38,158 nt of DNA from Rhizobiaceae bacterium. Lineage in GTDB: Bacteria > Pseudomonadota > Alphaproteobacteria > Rhizobiales > Rhizobiaceae. The notes below the pieces were generated by a model, which saw nothing but the letters and a program-made list of their open reading frames with translations, was not told the origin of the DNA and searched no databases. Positions 33,624 through 38,158 of this stretch are shown here, piece after piece. Each line of letters begins with the position of its first letter. Position 1 is the first letter of the stretch. A program made the translations under genes and the position numbers. The stretch is taken from the NCBI GenBank assembly GCA_027483885.1, contig JAIXTO010000199.1, positions 1 to 38,158 on the forward strand. Direction: 5' to 3'.

Positions 33624-33658
33624 TTGCACTGCACATTCTAATTATGCGGATGTATAAG
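33624..33658 (+). promoter_or_regulatory. Promoter with TGCACTGCA element for the second DUF1127 gene
   Basis: TTGCACTGCACA (33624-33635) and TATAAG (33653-33658) are 17 bp apart. A further TTGCACA lies at about 33593. The layout repeats that of the promoter at 32835-32868. Confidence 0.65.
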
Positions 33659-33714
33659 ACCCTCATCGCCGCTGACGAACGTGTCAACGGACAACAAAGT
33701 TTGAGGAAGATCCC

Positions 33715-33858
33715 ATGAACCCGATTCGTCTCGCCAAGAGCTGGATCAGCTACCGCCGCACGATGAACGAACTGGGTGGCTTGTCCAACCAGGCCCTCAG
33801 CGACATCGGCCTGACCCGCTACGACATCCGTTCGATCGCTTCGCGCTCTTTCCGTTAA
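33715..33858 (+). CDS. DUF1127 (YjiS-like) small protein, copy 2
   Basis: A 47-residue basic protein: AKSWISYRRTMNELGGLSNQ, then ALSDIGLTRYDIRSIA. It is a paralogue of the gene 265 bp upstream, with the same length and the same W-x-x-Y/YR...ELG...L-x-DIG spacing, so the pair probably arose by duplication. GAGGAAG is the ribosome site. A terminator follows. Confidence 0.9.
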   Translation: MNPIRLAKSWISYRRTMNELGGLSNQALSDIGLTRYDIRSIASRSFR

Positions 33859-33937
33859 TCGGACAGGACTGGCTCTGTCCTGAGCGGTCTGCATGACGCA
33901 AGCCCGGGACAGGTTTGAAGCAGAACAGCAGAATGAT

Positions 33938-33967
33938 GGCCCCCAGCCTCGGCTTCGGGGGCTTTTT
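33938..33967 (+). terminator. Intrinsic terminator of the second DUF1127 gene
   Basis: GGCCCCC and GGGGGCT form a stem with an inner GCC/GGC pair, followed by TTTTT, about 80 bp past the stop. Confidence 0.75.
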
Positions 33968-34006
33968 GCTGTCTGCGGTTTTGCGCGGGCGCTGACAGAA
34001 CCGCAA

Positions 34007-34031
34007 AAGAAAACCCGCCGGTGAGGCGGGT
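34007..34031 (-). terminator. Intrinsic terminator of the small secreted protein gene
   Basis: On the minus strand ACCCGCC-TCACC-GGCGGGT is followed by TTTCTTTT. It lies 65 bp past the stop codon of the gene at 34096. Confidence 0.75.
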
Positions 34032-34095
34032 GATTTCTTCCATCCGAAGCTGAATGAAGATTGCAAGGGCAGCGGGCCGCCCTTGCCGACAGTCC

Positions 34096-34323
34096 TCAAC
34101 CGTCCGACAGGGCGGTGCGGGAAACAAGCGTCAGGGTGTGGTCGGGCGTGACGCGATAGACTTCGCTGTAACGCGCGCCATTTTCATCGGACACCTGCTG
34201 CACGGTGCTGCCGATGGCGCCAATGCTGAGGCGACCTTCGCTGGCGTGATGCAGGTCCTGCGCGAAAGCAATTGTTCCAGCGCCCAACAGCGCGATGGTG
34301 CAAGCAACGATAATACGTTTCAT
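34096..34323 (-). CDS. Small secreted (periplasmic) protein, hypothetical
   Basis: A 75-residue precursor. Residues 1-21 form a signal peptide (basic start, hydrophobic core, cleavage at AFA). The mature 54 residues are soluble with no cysteine and read QDLHHASEGRLS, then VSDENGARYSEVYRV and TLTLVSR. I do not recognise the family. GAGGA lies about nine bases before the ATG. It is a single gene with its own terminator. Confidence 0.7.
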   Translation of the reverse strand: MKRIIVACTIALLGAGTIAFAQDLHHASEGRLSIGAIGSTVQQVSDENGARYSEVYRVTPDHTLTLVSRTALSDG

Positions 34324-34565
34324 GGCTCAAATCCTCTTCTACGGCGCGCCCGGAGCGATGACGGCCCGAACGCCGTTTCTGCGCCCTTATCGGTCACGCA
34401 TCCTGAAGATGGGCTTCGTTTTTCGATCCGGCAACGGGCAAAGCCTGGACCGCATCGTCATCAATTCGTGAACGGCTTGGCAGATAGCGCCACTACACAG
34501 AAAAACGCATTTTTCTCAATCACTTGAAGGGAAGAGACGAAGCAGGACCGCAGCGATTTCACCCT

Positions 34566-35531
34566 TCACAAGCGGTTGATCGCCCTTCCCGCCCGCGCCA
34601 TAAATGGGTCTGCGGCGGAAGTTTCTATGGCGCTTGCATATTCGCGCACCAGCCGGTCGCAAAGTTCGGCGACCGTCGGGATATCATCAATGGCCGAAAC
34701 GCCCTGCCCGGCTGACCACACCGTCTTCCAGGCTTTTGCCTCGGAGCCGAGATCCATCGGCCCATGCGCCACCAGATGATCCGGATCAAGCCCGGCCGCC
34801 ACGATGCTCTGCTTGAGGAAGTTTGCGTTCACGCCGGAAATGGCATTGGTGTAGACGATGTCACCCGCCTGCGCCTCCAGCGTCATGCGCTTCTGTTCGT
34901 CGCTGACAAGCGATTCGCGGGTCACCAGAAAGCGCGTGCCGAGATAAGCAAGGTCTGCGCCCATCAGGCGGGCAGCCGCGATCTGCGCGCCGTTGCTGAT
35001 GGCACCCGACAACAGCAGCGTGCCGTCGAAGAAGGAGCGAATTTCCGGCAAAAGCGCAAAGGGGCTGAGCGTCCCCGCATGGCCGCCGGCGCCGGCGCAG
35101 ACGGCAATGATGCCATCGACGCCGGCTTCAGCCGCCTTTTCCGCATGGCGCCGGCTGATGACATCGTGAAACACCAGCCCGCCATAAGACTGCACGGCCT
35201 TCACCACATCCGGCACGGCACCGAGCGAGGTGATAACCAGCGGCACCTTGTGATCGACCACCGCCTTCAGATCCGCCCCCAGCCGGGGATTGGAACGATG
35301 AACGATGAGGTTGACCCCGAACGGAGCGGCATCCGGATAGGGCTGCAGGCGCGCCCGGATCTCGTCCATCCAGTCGACAAAACCTTGCGTGCTGCGCTGG
35401 TTCAGGGCGGGAAAGGTGCCCAGAATGCCGGCGCGGCAGGTTTCCACCACCAGATCCGGCCCCGACGCCAGAAACATCGGCGCGGCAACTGCCGGCAGGC
35501 GCAGCGATGAGAGAGTTTTTGGCAATGGCAT
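34566..35531 (-). CDS. Nitronate monooxygenase family FMN enzyme
   Basis: A 321-residue cytoplasmic TIM-barrel flavoprotein that oxidises alkyl nitronates. Family features: PMFLASGPDLVVETCRAG at the start, VNLIVHRSN, the catalytic-His stretch FHDVISRRHAEKAAEAG, the FMN-phosphate loop AGAGGHAG, and LSGAISNGAQIAAA followed by GADLAYLGTRFL. The ATG at 35531 has GGGGAGG upstream; a frame to 35591 is longer than the family. About 130 bp upstream is a promoter with a perfect 12-bp palindrome inside its spacer. The metabolic role in this strain (detoxification of propionate-3-nitronate or other nitroalkanes) is inferred. Confidence 0.88.
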   Translation of the reverse strand: MPLPKTLSSLRLPAVAAPMFLASGPDLVVETCRAGILGTFPALNQRSTQGFVDWMDEIRARLQPYPDAAPFGVNLIVHRSNPRLGADLKAVVDHKVPLVITSLGAVPDVVKAVQSYGGLVFHDVISRRHAEKAAEAGVDGIIAVCAGAGGHAGTLSPFALLPEIRSFFDGTLLLSGAISNGAQIAAARLMGADLAYLGTRFLVTRESLVSDEQKRMTLEAQAGDIVYTNAISGVNANFLKQSIVAAGLDPDHLVAHGPMDLGSEAKAWKTVWSAGQGVSAIDDIPTVAELCDRLVREYASAIETSAADPFMARAGRAINRL

Positions 35532-35672
35532 GATGTCCTCCCCAGGATGCAGTTCTTGATCAAACGCGCGGCCGCGGCAGCCAACCGGCAAAGCCTGGCC
35601 CGCCCGCCTTAAAACGCGCGAGGTGCGCGGTCCTTTCCCCGACGGGAGGTGACAGCCCGTGCCCTCGCTCCG

Positions 35673-35702
35673 GATATAAGACGCAGTTTACGTAAACGTC
35701 AA
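35673..35702 (-). promoter_or_regulatory. Palindrome-bearing promoter of the nitronate monooxygenase gene
   Basis: On the minus strand TTGACG (35702-35697) and TATATC (35678-35673) frame an 18-bp spacer. The spacer, together with the last base of the -35 box, contains GTTTACGTAAAC (35686-35697), a perfect 12-bp palindrome. An operator between -35 and -10 is the geometry of MerR-family regulators, and TTTACGTAAAC-type sites resemble those reported for LiuR, a MerR-type regulator of branched-chain amino acid breakdown. Confidence 0.6.
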
Positions 35703-35982
35703 GACGATGGCTGCGCCCGCGTCATCGCGGCAACGGAAACGGCGGGAGGATTGAGAGCTTGGGGACGGCGTGGAACGTTGGGGCTCGAGCTAGGAGCTGG
35801 GCTTGAAGCGGGATTGGGAGCTTGAACAGAGACAAGCTGCCGATGTGGCAAGCGACGCAGCTTTGGCACCCCTTCCTCGAATCAAAAGGCGCGGCCTGAA
35901 CATCCGCGCCTTGCATCTGTCTTTGCTGTCTGTCTAGACCACCGCGCCCCAAGGCAGCGATGAGCCGGAGGCGGTAAGCGTG
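35703..35982. other. Intergenic region without recognisable gene
   Basis: The open frames here have no ribosome sites and low-complexity, repeat-like composition (for example GGGAGCTTG/GGAGCTGGG runs around 35751-35825). Nothing further can be supported. Confidence 0.5.
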
Positions 35983-36204
35983 TCAGTGATGACCGCGCGC
36001 AGCCGCCACCATATCGCGCAAAAGGTCTTCGCTACGCACGCCCTGACGATAGAGTTCCATGGTGATGGCGGCGAGCCGGTTTGTCTCTTCCTGATCGTCA
36101 TCGGGGCAAATTTCGGCGCGCAGCCGTTCGAACACCTGCTGGCATCGCGCCAGATCCTCGGAATTCAACGGGTCGTCGCTTGGCCTCTTCTCACTTCTGA
36201 TCAT
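35983..36204 (-). CDS. Hypothetical protein, 73 residues
   Basis: A small soluble, acidic protein (IRSEKRPSDDPLNSEDLAR, then LRAEICPDDDQEETNRLAA, then a predicted helix MELYRQGVRSEDLLRDM). GAGGAG six bases before the ATG is a strong ribosome site, which supports it as a gene. No named family is recognised and no operon partner is adjacent. Confidence 0.65.
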   Translation of the reverse strand: MIRSEKRPSDDPLNSEDLARCQQVFERLRAEICPDDDQEETNRLAAITMELYRQGVRSEDLLRDMVAAARGHH

Positions 36205-36561
36205 TGGTACTCCTCATCATCGGCATTACGAATCACCGCTGGCGCCCATCGGGCGGGCAGCCTTACGCATCAACAACACGGCGATATTCTGTCTGGGTGG
36301 GGTGGTGGGCGAGCGACCGTGCCGCCTTGCGCGGGGCCTTTGGCTCGTGACGTTGGGAGTACGCTAGACGGCGGCCCCGAGGCCTCTGGCCGTGCAGGAT
36401 TGCTCCCGTCGCGCAAGGCGACACGCGCCGCCTTGGCGGTGGCTTACGACAACGTCAACAGATGAAACATGCATGACCCTACTCCCGTCGGCCCTACAAC
36501 GTTCGGACCGGCTTTCGGTTCCGCCTCGAGACGTCGAGATCTGATCGTCACGCGAGATCGA
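36205..36561. other. Intergenic region without recognisable gene
   Basis: About 357 bp, GC-rich, with a promoter region for the hypothetical gene on the right side of 36204. Short open frames on either strand lack ribosome sites. I see no tRNA, strong hairpin or repeat. Confidence 0.5.
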
Positions 36562-37479
36562 TCAGAGATGGAAGGTGCCGGACGCGATTTTCACAGCTTG
36601 CCCGCCAATGCGCGCGCGCGCAATTGAACTCTCCTTCACATCAATGTGCAGATGAATGAAGGACGGGCGCCCCATTTCGACGCCCTGTTCGATCAGTACC
36701 GGATGGTGACCATCCGGCAGGGCATCGAAATGGTGGATGGCGCCGGCAAGGGCTGCGGCCGCCGCACCGGTTGCCGGATCCTCGGAAATTCCCATATCGG
36801 GGGAAAACATGCGCGCATGAAAACGGGCGGCGTGATGCACGCCGCCGCGACAATAGGCATAGACGGAGGCAAGCCTGCCCTCGACCAGCGGGGCCGCGCG
36901 CTCCCACAACATGCCATCGAACTCGATGCCTTCAACGGTTGCAAGATTGTGCAGCGGCACCATCAGGAACGGCACGCCGGCGCTCCAGACCGACGGCACG
37001 TGGTTTTCGAAACCGAGAGCGCCCGGCTTTACCCCCAGCGCATCAGCAAGCCCCTGTCGATCGAGACCGAGCTGGATACGCTGGGGCATGCGCGGCAGAT
37101 CGAATTCGGCAAAGCTTGCCTCGCCGGAGGTAAGCCGCACCGCGCAGCGCACCGGCCCGACATTTTCCTCCAGCACGCAGACGAGATCGAGATCCGGCCG
37201 CTCATCCGCATGGTTGCGCTCGGCAATGGCAATGGCAGCCCCCACGGTCGGATGCCCGGCAAAGGGCAGTTCACGCGTCGGCGTAAAAATGCGCAGCTTT
37301 GCCGCATGGGAGGGGTTGCCGGCGGTCTGGACGAAGACGGTTTCCGACAGGTTGGTTTCGCGCGCCAGCGCCTGCATCTCCCCATCCGTCATCGCATCGG
37401 CGCCGAACACAACCGCCAGAGGGTTTCCGGCAAGCCGGATATCGGTAAACACGTCGTAGACGGCATAAGTGAGAGCCAA
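36562..37479 (-). CDS. PhzF-family isomerase/epimerase-like protein
   Basis: A 305-residue cytoplasmic protein of the PhzF/diaminopimelate-epimerase fold. The N-terminal half has GNPLAVVF and ARETNLSETVFV, where the catalytic Glu of PhzF sits (NLSET). The core also shows LRIFTPTRELPFAGHPTVG and the C-terminal half SEDPATGAAAAALAG. The glutamate suggests an isomerase-type reaction, but the substrates of most members are unknown. The start is a TTG at 37479, chosen because AGGAGG is exactly five bases upstream; upstream frames have no such site. No phenazine gene is nearby. Confidence 0.88.
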   Translation of the reverse strand: MALTYAVYDVFTDIRLAGNPLAVVFGADAMTDGEMQALARETNLSETVFVQTAGNPSHAAKLRIFTPTRELPFAGHPTVGAAIAIAERNHADERPDLDLVCVLEENVGPVRCAVRLTSGEASFAEFDLPRMPQRIQLGLDRQGLADALGVKPGALGFENHVPSVWSAGVPFLMVPLHNLATVEGIEFDGMLWERAAPLVEGRLASVYAYCRGGVHHAARFHARMFSPDMGISEDPATGAAAAALAGAIHHFDALPDGHHPVLIEQGVEMGRPSFIHLHIDVKESSIARARIGGQAVKIASGTFHL

Positions 37480-37621
37480 GGGAACCTCCTGTCCTTCGCA
37501 AACCGATGCAGCGCACCGGGAAGATGGGCGACAAACTGCCCGAGACAATCAGCACCATCAACCGTTGAATTTTACCGTCCCGAGAAAATCGGGAAAAATA
37601 CTGCGGACAGTTTCGTTTCCG

Positions 37622-38158
37622 TCAAAGCCGCCAGCCGCTGCGCAACACCACGCGCACCCGTTCTCCCGGCTTCAGAAGACGGCGGCTGAAGGCGCGCAGG
37701 CCCTGTCCATCGCCCAGAAGCAGCCGCAACGCATACCGTTCGCCCTCGAAAACGCACGCATCCACCACCGTATCGAGCCCCTCGTCGGAGATCACCACAT
37801 CCTGCGGGCGCACCAGTATCTCGGCCTTAAGGCTTCCCGGTTGCGGACGAAAGCAGGCCTGCAGCGCCGCCCAGTCCATCTGGCGCGGCATCGGTTCGCG
37901 CCACGGCAGCGACAGGATCGCCCCCTGCCCGATCAGCCCGCCGACCAGGCGACCTTGCGGGCGCGCATAGATTTCATCGGGCGATGCCAGTTGCAGCAGC
38001 TTGCCCTCGGCCATCACCGCAACGTCTGTCGCAAGTGCCATGGCTTCCGCCTGGTCATGCGTCACATAGATCATCGTGGCGCGCGAGCGGGCGTGAAACT
38101 CGCGAAACGTTTCCAGCATTGCCGCCTTGAGGTGACGATCGAGATTGGCCAGCGGTTC
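37622..38158 (-). CDS. ABC transporter ATP-binding protein with TOBE domain, C-terminal part
   Basis: The gene runs off the right edge, so 179 residues are visible. The D-loop EPLANLDRHLK is at the very start, then the switch histidine in MIYVTHDQAEAMALA. A C-terminal domain from about residue 80 contains a TOBE-like beta-barrel (LVRPQDVVISDEG, LLKPGERVRVVLR). This is the CysA/PotA/FbpC/UgpC-type organisation of importers for sulfate, polyamine, iron or sugar. The substrate cannot be called without the binding-protein gene. The stop is at 37622. Confidence 0.85.
   Translation of the reverse strand, partial: EPLANLDRHLKAAMLETFREFHARSRATMIYVTHDQAEAMALATDVAVMAEGKLLQLASPDEIYARPQGRLVGGLIGQGAILSLPWREPMPRQMDWAALQACFRPQPGSLKAEILVRPQDVVISDEGLDTVVDACVFEGERYALRLLLGDGQGLRAFSRRLLKPGERVRVVLRSGWRL

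Overview
The window (38,158 bp, high GC) looks like chromosomal DNA of an alphaproteobacterium of the order Rhizobiales, most likely family Rhizobiaceae (Rhizobium/Agrobacterium relatives). The support is indirect but consistent: several small-protein families common in rhizobia (three DUF1127-type proteins, DUF982, DUF6894, a DUF6074-like protein, an entericidin lipoprotein), a ProU-type quaternary-amine transporter, a GlgE-TreS-GlgB operon, a trigger factor with a Lys/Ala-rich tail beside a tRNA-Leu gene, and a TGA-N9-TCA iron-type operator upstream of a heme oxygenase. I see no transposase, integrase, phage gene, CRISPR array or rRNA.

Layout. 1-770: end of a TauE/SafE permease, convergent with cobU. 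768-1754: about 1 kb without a gene, holding a strong composite hairpin. 1755-4836: three-gene ProXWV-type ABC transporter. 4837-7607: a small orphan protein with a clear promoter, heme oxygenase (minus), entericidin (minus), a formyltransferase-like enzyme and a 37-residue membrane peptide. 7748-9135: LysR regulator divergent from a DUF1127-like gene, with a repeated operator-like element between them. 9270-13955: GlxA/AraC-type regulator, dual-receiver response regulator (minus) and a dimethylglycine/sarcosine dehydrogenase-type flavoenzyme (minus). 14131-17725: large MscS-type channel (minus), GlsB/YeaQ membrane protein, heme-degrading-domain protein (minus). 18068-19905: tRNA-Lys(CUU), DUF6074-like protein, membrane-anchored nuclease-like protein, DUF982 protein. 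20042-28839: operon glgE - treS/maltokinase fusion - glgB. 28924-30407: DUF6894 protein, Crp/Fnr regulator, small RMF-like protein. 30853-32594: trigger factor and tRNA-Leu(UAG) on the minus strand. 32835-33858: a predicted tandem-hairpin small RNA with CCUCC loops followed by two DUF1127 genes. 34096-38158: small secreted protein, nitronate monooxygenase with a palindrome-bearing promoter, a small hypothetical, a PhzF-family protein and the end of an ABC ATPase.

How the genes fit together. The transporter, the GlxA/AraC regulator (a class that in other bacteria senses glycine betaine, carnitine or related compounds) and the dimethylglycine-type dehydrogenase suggest uptake and N-demethylation of methylated amines. 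The glg operon can turn trehalose into maltose (TreS), maltose 1-phosphate (maltokinase domain), linear glucan (GlgE) and branched glucan (GlgB).

The most interesting items are (1) the small RNA at about 32875-33070. Its three hairpins carry CCUCC-type anti-Shine-Dalgarno loops and it sits next to two DUF1127 genes, an arrangement that recalls the CcsR/'cuckoo' RNAs of other alphaproteobacteria. (2) The roughly 430-residue N-terminal extension of GlgE, which reads as a complete but catalytically dead second GH13-like barrel. Function calls rest on reading motifs by eye; no database search was possible.
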